Shown here one piece after another: positions 24,974-32,290 of a DNA stretch of 64,000 nucleotides. A program made the translations under genes and the position numbers. The stretch spans positions 1-64,000 of the forward strand of contig DATFOK010000035.1 of the NCBI GenBank assembly GCA_035265665.1. The letters are read 5' to 3'. How positions within the stretch are numbered: position 1 is the stretch's first letter; each line of letters begins with the position of its first letter. Under the pieces are notes generated by a model. The model saw only the letters and a list, made by a program, of their open reading frames with translations. It did not search any database and was not told the DNA's origin. The DNA comes from DASUPK01 sp035265665 (GTDB taxonomy: Bacteria > Actinomycetota > Thermoleophilia > Solirubrobacterales > 70-9).

Positions 24974-25269
24974 TCGGGCTCCCCGTAGCCCTGCGAGAGC
25001 GCGTTCATGTACCCGTCCTGCACAACGCCCTCGGCGGCGATCTGCTCGAGCACCGGGGTCGTGGCCTCGAGCTGGGGGATGTTCGACGTGTTCTCGGCGA
25101 CCTTGCCGGCGGAGCCGAGCAGGCCGGTGACGGCTGCCTGAATCCTGCCGAGCAGATTGAGCAGCGTGATCAGCATCCCCGCCACCACCAGGGCCACCAC
25201 CAGACCAATCGCGAGCGTCACGTACCAGAGGGTGCGCTCGGAGCTGGCCAGGGCGACCACGACGTCCAT
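24970..25269 (-). CDS. Small one-helix membrane protein, cox cassette gene 2
   Basis: 99 residues: membrane helix at about 15-42 (WYVTLAIGLVVALVVAGMLI, TLLNLL), then a helical/polar part GRIQAAVTGLLGSAGKVAEN and TTPVLEQIAAEGVVQDGYMN. Its ATG overlaps the stop of gene 1 by one base (TGATG). Family not recognised. Confidence 0.72.
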   Translation of the reverse strand: MDVVVALASSERTLWYVTLAIGLVVALVVAGMLITLLNLLGRIQAAVTGLLGSAGKVAENTSNIPQLEATTPVLEQIAAEGVVQDGYMNALSQGYGEPE

Positions 25270-25529
25270 CAGTGCCCGACGGCCGCCTTCCTCAGCGCGC
25301 GTGCCGCATGCAGGATCCGGACGCCTGAATCGTTGATCTTGGCGATGCCGCTGAGCCCGTCGGTCTGCGATCGGAGGGTCTCGACCGCCTCTTTGGCGGT
25401 CTCCGCCTGCCCCGCGATCCGGTTGGCGAGGACGAGGATCGTGGTAACGATGGTCACCGCGACGACCACCACGACGGCACCGAGTCCCAGGCCGATGTAC
25501 CAGGAGGTGGTATCAGCGCCGATCAGCAT
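25269..25529 (-). CDS. Small one-helix membrane protein, cox cassette gene 1
   Basis: 86 residues: membrane helix at about 10-36 (WYIGLGLGAVVVVVAVTIVT), then helical QAETAKEAVETLRSQTDGLS and a basic end RILHAARALRKAAVGH. It leads five overlapping genes that end at coxM. The 84 bases between it and coxG contain TTGGAT and TAATAC boxes 15 bases apart (25572-25592 region), a weak promoter candidate. Confidence 0.72.
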   Translation of the reverse strand: MLIGADTTSWYIGLGLGAVVVVVAVTIVTTILVLANRIAGQAETAKEAVETLRSQTDGLSGIAKINDSGVRILHAARALRKAAVGH

Positions 25530-25613
25530 TCCGTTGCCTCAACGCCAGCGGTAACCACCATGTGGCGAGAGTATTACAACCGGACTCAAGCATCCAAGGA
25601 ATCTCGGGGACGC

Positions 25614-26051
25614 TCAGAGCTTGCCCAGGTTCTCCGCGAATTCCTTGATCATCCCCTCGGTCACCGCGACGATCACGCCCTCGCCCATCTGGGCGGCCTT
25701 GCCCGTGACGTCTATCTGCGAGTGAAGCGCCACCTCCGTCGCGTCGCCTGAGCCGGTCAGCTGCATCGACACCTTCGCGTCGGCGTTGCCCTGCCCTCCC
25801 GCCTCCTTCGCGCGCGCGTTCATCACCGCGCGGTGCTCGGAGTCGTCCTGCTCCACGATCTCCGCCGGTCCCGAGTAGTTCATGTTCATCGCGCCGAGCT
25901 TGATCTTCACCTCCGCGTTCACGGCCCGGTCACCCGTCTTCTCGATGACCCTCGCGCCCGGAACGCACGGCACGACCCGCTCGAGGTCGATCATCGTGCT
26001 CCAAACCTCCTCCACCGGCTTCTCGACCGTGAACGAATTGTCGAACTCCAT
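25614..26051 (-). CDS. coxG: CoxG-type SRPBCC carbon monoxide dehydrogenase accessory protein
   Basis: 145 residues of the CoxG/SRPBCC lipid-binding fold: FDNSFTVEKPVEEVWSTMID, VVPCVPGARVIEKTGDRAVN, EVKIKLGAMNMNYSGPAEIV and the amphipathic C-terminal helix (MGEGVIVAVTEGMIKEFAEN). In other CO oxidisers CoxG links CO dehydrogenase to the membrane, and more recent work assigns quinone carriage to it. ATG 26051 has AAAGGAG seven bases upstream. It is first in the minus-strand cox series and is divergent from the YceI gene with under 50 bases between starts. Confidence 0.9.
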   Translation of the reverse strand: MEFDNSFTVEKPVEEVWSTMIDLERVVPCVPGARVIEKTGDRAVNAEVKIKLGAMNMNYSGPAEIVEQDDSEHRAVMNARAKEAGGQGNADAKVSMQLTGSGDATEVALHSQIDVTGKAAQMGEGVIVAVTEGMIKEFAENLGKL

Positions 26052-26080
26052 CACTTCTCTCCTTTCCCCGGGGATAGCGT

Positions 26081-26632
26081 GTGACCGTGCCGATCATGCC
26101 AGGGACGCGCGAGCTGGGACCTGAGAACGCCAGCCTCCGGGTGGAGACGAAGCGGGGTGGCGCCGCGGCAAAGGCCGGGCACGATCTGGTGATCGAGGTC
26201 CGCTCCTGGCGGGCGACGCTCGTGATCGGCGATGACGCGGCCGACAACAGCCTGGTGCTGAGCGCCGACAGCGGGTCCATGGAGGTGCTCGAGGGGACCG
26301 GCGGGATCATGGCCCTGACCGACGCGGACAGAGTCGAGATCAAGAAGACACTCGAGGACGAGGTCCTGAAGCCCGGTCAGATCGAGTTCAAATCGACCGG
26401 GTCTGCCGCGCGGGAGGATGGGCGGCTGCTCGAGTTCCAGGGGGAGCTCAGCATGAACGGCAAGACACACGCGCTCGACGTCGAGCTGGAGGTGGGAACC
26501 GATGACGCACTGTCCGGGAAGGCCATGGTGAAGCAGTCCGACTGGGGCATCAAGCCGTACTCCGGGCTGTTCGGCACGCTCAAGGTCAGGGACGAGGTCG
26601 AGGTTGTGGCTGAGGGGTCCCTGCCCCAGTAG
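26081..26632 (+). CDS. YceI family protein
   Basis: 183 residues, YceI-like lipocalin-type beta barrel: LRVETKRGGAAAKAGHDLVI, SGSMEVLEGTGG, LKPGQIEFKSTGS, FQGELSMNGKTHALDVELEV and QSDWGIKPYSGLFGTLKVRD. YceI proteins bind isoprenoid-type lipids. There is no signal peptide, so it is probably cytoplasmic. GTG 26081 or ATG 26096 may be the start. Its closeness to coxG, also a lipid/quinone-type fold, is suggestive but not proof of a link. Confidence 0.85.
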   Translation: MTVPIMPGTRELGPENASLRVETKRGGAAAKAGHDLVIEVRSWRATLVIGDDAADNSLVLSADSGSMEVLEGTGGIMALTDADRVEIKKTLEDEVLKPGQIEFKSTGSAAREDGRLLEFQGELSMNGKTHALDVELEVGTDDALSGKAMVKQSDWGIKPYSGLFGTLKVRDEVEVVAEGSLPQ

Positions 26633-26669
26633 GTCGCGCGACGCGCTGCTCGTCCCCCGAACGGCACCG

Positions 26670-27401
26670 TCAGCCGGTGCCGGTCGGGCCGAAGCGCTCG
26701 GTGCGGATCTGCTGCGGGTCGAATCCCGCATCCATCAGCAGCTGAGAACCGCTCTCGACGAATCCGTTCGAGCCGCAGACGAAGGCGATGCCATCCTCGA
26801 TGCCCGCCTCGAAGATCAACTCCGCATCGATGTGACCGGTGTGCCCGCTCCAGCCCTCCGGTGGCTCGCGAGTGAAGGTGAGCAGCGTCTCGTCCCCCAT
26901 CTCTTCCTCGTAGATGACATCGCCGGCGTGGCGGACGGAATAGATCAGACGCATGGGCAGATCCGGCATCGTCCGCCGCCGATGACGCAGCATGCACATC
27001 AGCGGCACGACGCCGGAGCCGCCGCCGACCAAAAGCACCGGTTTCTCGCCGCGCCAGACGAAGTACGACGTGAAGGGGCCTCGCACCTCGACCCGGTCGC
27101 CCTCGACGACCACGTCATGGAAGTAGGGCGAGACCTCGCCGTCCTCGAGCTTGTCGATCGTGAGCTCGACCCCGCCCTCGTCGAGAGGGGAGGAGGCGAT
27201 CGAGTAGGAGCGCTCGGCGTGGTAGCCGTCCGGGTCGGTCAGACGCACGTCGTAGTGCTGGCCCGGCAGGTGCGGCATCCACATCGGCAACTCGATCCGG
27301 AAGGACTTGACTCGCGGAGTCTCGACCTTGATCTTGCTGACGGTCCCGATCTGCCAGCGTCCCGGGGCGCGCTGCTCGACGGGGGGGAGAGGCGACTCCA
27401 T
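26670..27401 (-). CDS. FAD/NAD(P)-binding oxidoreductase (ferredoxin reductase-like)
   Basis: 243 residues. FAD domain with RSYSIASSPLDEG (RxYS-x-SS), then the NAD domain with VLLVGGGSGVVPLMCMLRHR and the C-terminal FVCGSNGFVESGSQLLMDAG. This matches flavodoxin/ferredoxin-NADP reductase-type electron transfer proteins without an iron-sulfur domain. ATG 27401 overlaps the stop of the molybdoenzyme gene (TGATG), implying they work as a pair: the reductase would exchange electrons with the sulfite-oxidase-fold protein. Confidence 0.9.
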   Translation of the reverse strand: MESPLPPVEQRAPGRWQIGTVSKIKVETPRVKSFRIELPMWMPHLPGQHYDVRLTDPDGYHAERSYSIASSPLDEGGVELTIDKLEDGEVSPYFHDVVVEGDRVEVRGPFTSYFVWRGEKPVLLVGGGSGVVPLMCMLRHRRRTMPDLPMRLIYSVRHAGDVIYEEEMGDETLLTFTREPPEGWSGHTGHIDAELIFEAGIEDGIAFVCGSNGFVESGSQLLMDAGFDPQQIRTERFGPTGTG

Positions 27402-28012
27402 CAGTCGCCCCAATAGCGCTCCTCCTTCCAGGGGTCGCCGTGATTGTTGTAGCCGTTGACTTCCCAGAACCCAGGCTCGTCGTGGTCCATCACGGTCATG
27501 CCGTGCACCCACTTGGCGCTCTTCCAGAAGTAGAGGTGGGGGACCAGCATCCGCGCCGGGCCGCCGTGCTCGCGGGGAAGCGGCTCGCCGTCGTACTCGG
27601 TGACGACCCAGGCCTTGCCGTCGCTGATCTCCTCGATCGGGAGGTTGGTGGTGTAGCCGCCGTAGGAGTAGAACATCGCGTACGCGTCGAGCGGCTCGAC
27701 CTGATCGAGCAGCACGTCTATCGAGACGCCGCCGAAGGTTGCGTCGAGCTTCGACCACTTCGTGACGCAGTGAATGTCCTTGGTGATCGTTTCGAAGGGG
27801 AGCTGGTGGAACTCATCCCACCTCCACTCCTTCGGCTGGCCCACCATGCCGTCGATCCGGAAGCTCCACTCATCCGTGGGGACATCGGGGGTGGGGCCCG
27901 CGGTGAGCACCGGCCAACCGGACTCCAGGTACTGGCCGGGCGGGAGCCGATCCGCTACCTCCTCCGGGGCGCGGCGGCGGCGGGTGAAGCCGCGTGACAC
28001 GAACCCGTTCAA
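27401..28012 (-). CDS. Sulfite-oxidase-fold molybdopterin-dependent oxidoreductase
   Basis: 203 residues: EWSFRIDGMVGQPKEWRWDE, the molybdenum-ligand cysteine in ITKDIHCVTKWSKLDATFGG, and PLPREHGGPARMLVPHLYFW, KWVHGMTVMDHDEPGFWE. This is the single Moco domain of the SuoX/YedY group, lacking the dimer domain and any Tat signal, hence cytoplasmic. Substrate unknown. TTG 28012 is the longest start; GTG four codons later is an alternative. Close to the Moco synthesis genes of this island. Confidence 0.9.
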   Translation of the reverse strand: MNGFVSRGFTRRRRAPEEVADRLPPGQYLESGWPVLTAGPTPDVPTDEWSFRIDGMVGQPKEWRWDEFHQLPFETITKDIHCVTKWSKLDATFGGVSIDVLLDQVEPLDAYAMFYSYGGYTTNLPIEEISDGKAWVVTEYDGEPLPREHGGPARMLVPHLYFWKSAKWVHGMTVMDHDEPGFWEVNGYNNHGDPWKEERYWGD

Positions 28013-28116
28013 CGTCCCGGCAGCTCCTCAGGCGGCTCGTGGTGCCGCTCGAATCTCACAACCCCATCGTCTCAAAACTCGGCGGCCGAATCGCGATGTC
28101 AGCTTGCTGACAGAGC

Positions 28117-28573
28117 TCAGTAGCCCGTCCAGTGCCTCACCGCGAAGCCTCGCGGTCGGCGCTTGGTCGCCCGCCAGCGCGGCCCACTGCCGCCGCTGCC
28201 GTAGGAGCAGGCCGGCCGCATGCAGCACGTAGCTGACGGCGCCGGAGCAGTCGTAGCCCCGCGACTCGAAGCTGGCGTGACCGCCACCCCAGACGTAGGG
28301 CCGCTTGCGGATCGCGTTGCCCGCCGCGATCGCGTTGACGACCGCTGCCGGCGCGCCTGGAGGCGCAATCGCCCTGCCACTCTTGCGGATCAGCTTCGCC
28401 TTGCGGGCCTTCCCGACGGCGGGCGCGCTCTGTGGCGCACCTGATCCCGCCGGCCCGCCCGGGGCCGGCGATCCGCCCGTCTGTGCGCTCGCGCTCGCGG
28501 CTACCGCGAGCAGGACGAGCGCGGTAAGCGCGGCAATCGCGCGCCTGATCCCTGCCGACGCATCGCTTCGCAC
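28117..28573 (-). pseudogene. Degenerate NlpC/P60-like cell-wall hydrolase
   Basis: A signal peptide (IAALTALVLLAVAASASAQT) and the front of an NlpC/P60-type domain are intact: AIAAGNAIRKRPYVWGGGHA, then YDCSGAVSYVLHAAGLL with the catalytic cysteine. The part that should follow, including the catalytic histidine, is missing: directly after it the next reading frame shows SGPRWRATKRRPRGFAVRHW and stops at 28117, which is how intact relatives end. So about 40-50 codons have been deleted with a frame change. In the original frame translation continues to 28028 as nonsense. The riboswitch in front is intact, but the enzyme cannot be active. Confidence 0.8.
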
Positions 28574-28589
28574 ACCAACCTCCTTCTCA

Positions 28590-28705
28590 GGCCTGCGGGG
28601 TTAGCTGCCGGGCTGGCGTGGAAGGAGCCACGCCCCCATCTCGAACATTGGGTTCGCCCCTGGAACTCGGGTCCCCCGCTCCCGTCCTCCCTGGACGGGA
28701 CTAGG
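28590..28705 (-). ncRNA. Cyclic di-AMP (ydaO/yuaA) riboswitch
   Basis: On the minus strand the leader of the NlpC/P60-like gene carries the conserved ydaO elements in order: GGAGCGGGGGACCCG, then GGGGCGAA, a variable hairpin (GGCGTGGCTCCTTCCACGCC) and the 3' block CCCGGCAGCTAACCCCGCAGGC, followed by the ribosome site GAAGGAGG and the GTG at 28573. In actinobacteria this riboswitch class typically switches off cell-wall hydrolase genes when c-di-AMP is high, matching the downstream gene. Boundaries are approximate; I assigned it by eye from consensus blocks. Confidence 0.82.
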
Positions 28706-28750
28706 CGTTTGGATCTATCTGAACACGGCGAGTAGGGGATAGCTGCGCCG

Positions 28751-30538
28751 TTAGCTCCGGTGCTTCGCCGGCCGCTTCCGCCTCTTTTTCTTCTTCTTCG
28801 CGGGGCGAGGATCGGGCCCGAGTCCCGCCGAGCAGCTCGCGCCCTGGCATCGTGCCAGCCGGTCGAGTTCCGCCAGGAGGGCCTTCCGCACCTTGCGGTA
28901 GCGGCGGTTCTTCGCCAGCGAAGAGAGCTGGTAGGGGTCGCGCCACATGTCATATAGCTCGACCTCGCCGGTGCCGTAGAGAAAGAGCGCGTAGCGGTCG
29001 GTGCGAACGCCGCGATAGGCGGGGGCCTGGAGCTTGTAGATCGTGTCCACCGGCTCCTGCTCGATGTTCCGGACCCCCTGGCGGTAGCAGAGGATCGCTC
29101 GCCTCGGGCTCGCGCGCTTGAGCTTCTTGCAGCGGCGCCGCAGCTTCTTCTTCTGACGCCGCACCTTCTTCTGGAAGCGGGAGAAGTCAGCCTGGTTCTG
29201 AGCGATCGGTCCCTCGGCGCCCTCGTCGTCGATTCCCGGACCGGTGTCGCCCTCCAACAGGATCGGCCGAGTCGTGCGGAGCGACGGCTGCTGCGCGTAG
29301 CGGAGCAGCGAGCGCCCGTCCTGCGCCAGCCGTGGGGTGGCTCCCGCGATCTGAGCGATCGTCGACGCGAGGTCGACGTTCGAGACCAGCTCTGGGGAGA
29401 CGCCGCCCACTGGGATGCCCGGTCCCCGGATCATCAGCGGGACGTGGCTAGACGGGTCGTGCGGCAGGTACTTCCCCTGGCGGATCCGGTGCTCGCCGCT
29501 GAAGTAGCCGTTGTCCGAGGTGAAGATCAGATAGGTGTTGTCGAGCTGCCCCTCGGCGGCGAGCGCCTGGACGATCTCGCTCACGGCATCGTCGACGCTC
29601 CGCAGCATCTCAAGCCGGCTGCGGCGGCGGTTGTCGATGCCAGTGAGCTTGCCGAGGCCGAGCTTGGGCAGGCGGCGCAGGAAGAACGGCTTGTCGGCGA
29701 CGTTCTTCTCGTTCAGGCCCGGCGCGGGTGTCAGCGGAGCGCCCGCGAGCGTGCCCTGGTGCCTTGGCGCGGGCACGTAGGGCGAGTGCGGCGCGTTGAA
29801 GTCCACGTTGAGGAAGAACGGCGTGTCGCCGCCGCTCGCGTCGCCGACGCGGTGGATCGCCTCGACGGCCATGTCCCGGAAGACGTCCGTCTGGTAGTCG
29901 TCCGGGTCGTCGCCGTACTGGCAGGTGAACGGCTGTCCGGGGGTGGGCGGGTCGCCGCTGGGACAGGGGACGCCGCCGTCGGCCGGGGGATCCTCCCGCA
30001 TCTGGTAGTTGAAATAGAGCCGCCCGCCGTGCACGGACGCGTCGTATTCGGAGAGCTTTCCGTACCACTCATCCCAGCCGGGAGGGATCGGCGCCGGCGA
30101 GCCGCCGTAGCCGTTCAGGTACTTGCCAACCTGGACGTTGTAGTAGCCCGCGTCCCGCAGCCAGATCGGCAGATCACGCTGCTCGAGCCCCTGCGCGTGG
30201 AAGCGCTGCCAGCCACCGTCGGGAGGGCTGTTGCCATGCACTCCGTTGTCGTGCATGTACTGGCCGGTGAGCATCGCCGCGCGCGAGGGGCAGCAGAGGG
30301 GGTAGGAGACGTAGGCCCGGCTGAAGGTGGTTCCCTGCCCGCCGATCAGGCTCGAGGTCTGCGGCAGCCCGCTCATCTCCTCGAGGGTCTGATCGTCGGT
30401 GAGCAGCAGCACGACGTTCGGCTTGCCGCTGGACTGCGCGGTCGCGCTCGCCCCGAGCAACGACTGCCCCGCGATCGCCACCGCGAGCACGCCCGCGAAG
30501 GCGGCCACGAGCAGCAGGCGTCCCCGTCTCGATCGCAT
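28751..30538 (-). CDS. Secreted sulfatase (arylsulfatase family)
   Basis: 595 residues. A signal peptide (LLLVAAFAGVLAVAIAGQSL) is followed by the sulfatase core: NVVLLLTDDQTLEEM with metal-binding aspartates, the formylglycine motif CCPSRAAMLTGQ, the NVQVGKYLNGYG histidine-substituted region, FFLNVDFNAPHSPYVPAPRH, and IFTSDNGYFSGEHRIRQGKY. It hydrolyses sulfate esters outside the cell after Cys-to-formylglycine conversion. Two very basic stretches are unusual: FQKKVRRQKKKLRRRCKKLK inside the C-terminal half and a Lys/Arg tail (AKKKKKRRKRPAKHRS). Substrate unknown. Confidence 0.92.
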   Translation of the reverse strand: MRSRRGRLLLVAAFAGVLAVAIAGQSLLGASATAQSSGKPNVVLLLTDDQTLEEMSGLPQTSSLIGGQGTTFSRAYVSYPLCCPSRAAMLTGQYMHDNGVHGNSPPDGGWQRFHAQGLEQRDLPIWLRDAGYYNVQVGKYLNGYGGSPAPIPPGWDEWYGKLSEYDASVHGGRLYFNYQMREDPPADGGVPCPSGDPPTPGQPFTCQYGDDPDDYQTDVFRDMAVEAIHRVGDASGGDTPFFLNVDFNAPHSPYVPAPRHQGTLAGAPLTPAPGLNEKNVADKPFFLRRLPKLGLGKLTGIDNRRRSRLEMLRSVDDAVSEIVQALAAEGQLDNTYLIFTSDNGYFSGEHRIRQGKYLPHDPSSHVPLMIRGPGIPVGGVSPELVSNVDLASTIAQIAGATPRLAQDGRSLLRYAQQPSLRTTRPILLEGDTGPGIDDEGAEGPIAQNQADFSRFQKKVRRQKKKLRRRCKKLKRASPRRAILCYRQGVRNIEQEPVDTIYKLQAPAYRGVRTDRYALFLYGTGEVELYDMWRDPYQLSSLAKNRRYRKVRKALLAELDRLARCQGASCSAGLGPDPRPAKKKKKRRKRPAKHRS

Positions 30539-30646
30539 CGGTTTCGGTAACGCGCCTCCGCCCCAGGGGTTGCGGCGGACGAGACGGATTCCCTCCGGCG
30601 CTCAGGGGGTAGACCAAGGGGGCACCCCGATTCGAGGAGGGCGCCT

Positions 30647-31000
30647 ATGCCAAGAGCGGACCCCACAATGCACCACCACGAGTGGCGCGCCTCTGAGAAC
30701 TGGCCGCCGCTCAGCCGGATGGACGTGCTCGGGATCGCTGTGGCGGGCTTTGGCACCGCAGCCTTGGTCATGATCGCGGTGATCACGGCCGATCATGACG
30801 CGGGCAACTATGGCGTTGTCACCATTGCCCGAATCCTGATCGCCACAGGGGCGCTGCTGATCAACATGGCCCATGTGGTGGGGATCTTCTTCTTCGAGAG
30901 CGTCGACTACCACGGCACCTTCCAGCGCTTCTTCGCCCGGCTCAGCATGTTCGGGACCCTTGGCGCGATCGTCGTCAGCCTGGCCATCGGCCTGCTCTGA
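30647..31000 (+). CDS. Three-helix membrane protein of unknown function
   Basis: 117 residues with three membrane helices (about 25-48, 57-82, 95-116) after a short polar N-terminus containing HHH. GAGGAGG seven bases before ATG 30647 fixes the start. No family recognised. A strong hairpin at 31018 follows, so it is probably a single-gene transcript. Confidence 0.75.
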   Translation: MPRADPTMHHHEWRASENWPPLSRMDVLGIAVAGFGTAALVMIAVITADHDAGNYGVVTIARILIATGALLINMAHVVGIFFFESVDYHGTFQRFFARLSMFGTLGAIVVSLAIGLL

Positions 31001-31017
31001 TGACGGCTCGAAATCAC

Positions 31018-31043
31018 GAAGGGCCGCCCGGAGGCGGCCCTTC
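31018..31043 (+). terminator. Hairpin after the 30647 membrane protein gene
   Basis: An 11-bp perfect stem (31018-31028 with 31033-31043, GAAGGGCCGCC and its complement) around a CGGA loop, 17 bases after the stop codon. There is no T-run, as often in high-GC genomes. Confidence 0.6.
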
Positions 31044-31336
31044 GCTTGCTACGCGGTTCTGGAACGAGCGCGGGATTGACGGTGGGGCGGGACAGCTCCC
31101 ACCTCCCTTGTTCGCCGGTGCCCGGGTTGGATTCCGCCGGACGGCCGCGTGCCGTCCACCGGCCCCAAGGGCCCTATACAAGGAGACCCGTCCGATTGGT
31201 GGGCCTCCCAGTGCCCAGGCCTAGCGGCCCTGCACCTCCGGCGTCCCGTCAAGCATGGAATTCAAGTTAGGACCACCTCCTTTCTCCGGTAGCCCTATTG
31301 AAGCACGCGCCTCGGCCGTGGCTAGAGTCCGGGCCG
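31044..31336. other. Intergenic region with hairpins and a 16S-3'-end-like sequence
   Basis: No convincing long gene. An imperfect inverted repeat (CCGGACGG at 31137 and CCGTCCaCCGG near 31152) lies in the first half. At 31270-31285 GGACCACCTCCTTTCT matches the conserved 16S rRNA 3' end GGATCACCTCCTTTCT at 15 of 16 positions; on the minus strand this is an extended Shine-Dalgarno sequence. A TTG ten bases after it (31265) opens only a 14-residue frame ending at TAG 31221. Possible leader peptide or structured RNA on the minus strand; not identified. Confidence 0.4.
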
Positions 31337-31810
31337 ATGCGGTGGCCCCGACGGACAGCTCGGCTCGCCATTCTGCTGGCCACCGGCACGGTGCTCGCCG
31401 GTTGCGGCGGCGGTTCGGAGCGGGTCAGCGCAGCAGAACTCGTCCAGAAGGCCGATGCGATCTGTGGCAAGGAACGGAGCAGCTTCGCCCGCATCCAGGC
31501 CCACCCGCCACCCAACGCCTCCGTGGCGGCAGATCAGACCGACGAGCTGATCGAGGCGACCCAGGAGGCGACTTCCGAGCTCCGGGACCTGAAGCCGCCC
31601 GAGGATCTCCAGTCCGCCTACGACCGCTATCTTGAGGCGCGCGGCCGGGCCATCGAGCAGATGAAGCGCGGCAAGGACGCCGCACAGGACCGGGACTCCG
31701 CCGCTTACGGCGCGGCACAGGCCGCGGTGGCCCGTGAGGCCCCGCAGCGCCGCAAGCTCTCCCAGGCTCTTGGACTGCAGGTCTGCAGCTCCAGCACCGG
31801 AACAGCCTGA
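31337..31810 (+). CDS. Putative lipoprotein, small helical
   Basis: 157 residues from ATG 31337: a basic N-terminus MRWPRRTAR, hydrophobic helix and lipobox VLAGC. The mature part is helical and charged (ADQTDELIEATQEATSELRD, YLEARGRAIEQMKRGKDAAQ) with two cysteines (ICGKE, LQVCSS) that may pair. No known domain. Probably anchored on the outer face of the cytoplasmic membrane. Confidence 0.75.
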   Translation: MRWPRRTARLAILLATGTVLAGCGGGSERVSAAELVQKADAICGKERSSFARIQAHPPPNASVAADQTDELIEATQEATSELRDLKPPEDLQSAYDRYLEARGRAIEQMKRGKDAAQDRDSAAYGAAQAAVAREAPQRRKLSQALGLQVCSSSTGTA

Positions 31811-31819
31811 GCGCCCGAC

Positions 31820-32227
31820 TCAGTCGCCCCGTCGGGCGAGGTGGCCGAATCCGAGCGTCATCGCGAGGTTGCCGAGGCCGGCGAACCAGAGCCCGGCGCG
31901 CGCGCCGGGCCTAGAGAACGCCGGCGATCGGGACCAGACGATGTCCGTCGCGAGCTCGGTGCCCCGCAGCCAGGAAAGGGCCCACCAGTCCCGGGAGCGG
32001 TTGCGGCGGTAGGCGACCAGGTGTGCCGCGGCGAACGTGAGCCAGATCGGTCCACAGCGGCGGAAGAGCTCACGGGCGTCGTCGGAGGGCTCGTCATGGC
32101 CGAGGACCCGGAGGGTCTGGGCGGGGGCGAGCACGGCCCCCGATCCCAGCGCAAGGTCGAAGAGGATCATGTTCCGGTTCAGCCTGCGCAGCTCCCGCTC
32201 CAGCGCCATCGCGCGATCCAACCACAT
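31820..32227 (-). CDS. Small membrane protein of unknown function
   Basis: 135 residues with hydrophobic segments ILFDLALGSGAVLAPAQTLR, IWLTFAAAHLVAYRR and LWFAGLGNLAMTLGFGHLAR, three likely membrane helices. GGGAGGG precedes ATG 32227. Convergent with the lipoprotein gene (nine bases between stops) and divergent from the RpiR regulator. No family recognised. Confidence 0.7.
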   Translation of the reverse strand: MWLDRAMALERELRRLNRNMILFDLALGSGAVLAPAQTLRVLGHDEPSDDARELFRRCGPIWLTFAAAHLVAYRRNRSRDWWALSWLRGTELATDIVWSRSPAFSRPGARAGLWFAGLGNLAMTLGFGHLARRGD

Positions 32228-32290
32228 TCGGCCCTCCCTAGAAGCCCTCCCCAAGAAGGGAAACCCAGTCGGAGGGCGAAATGTGCCGCC

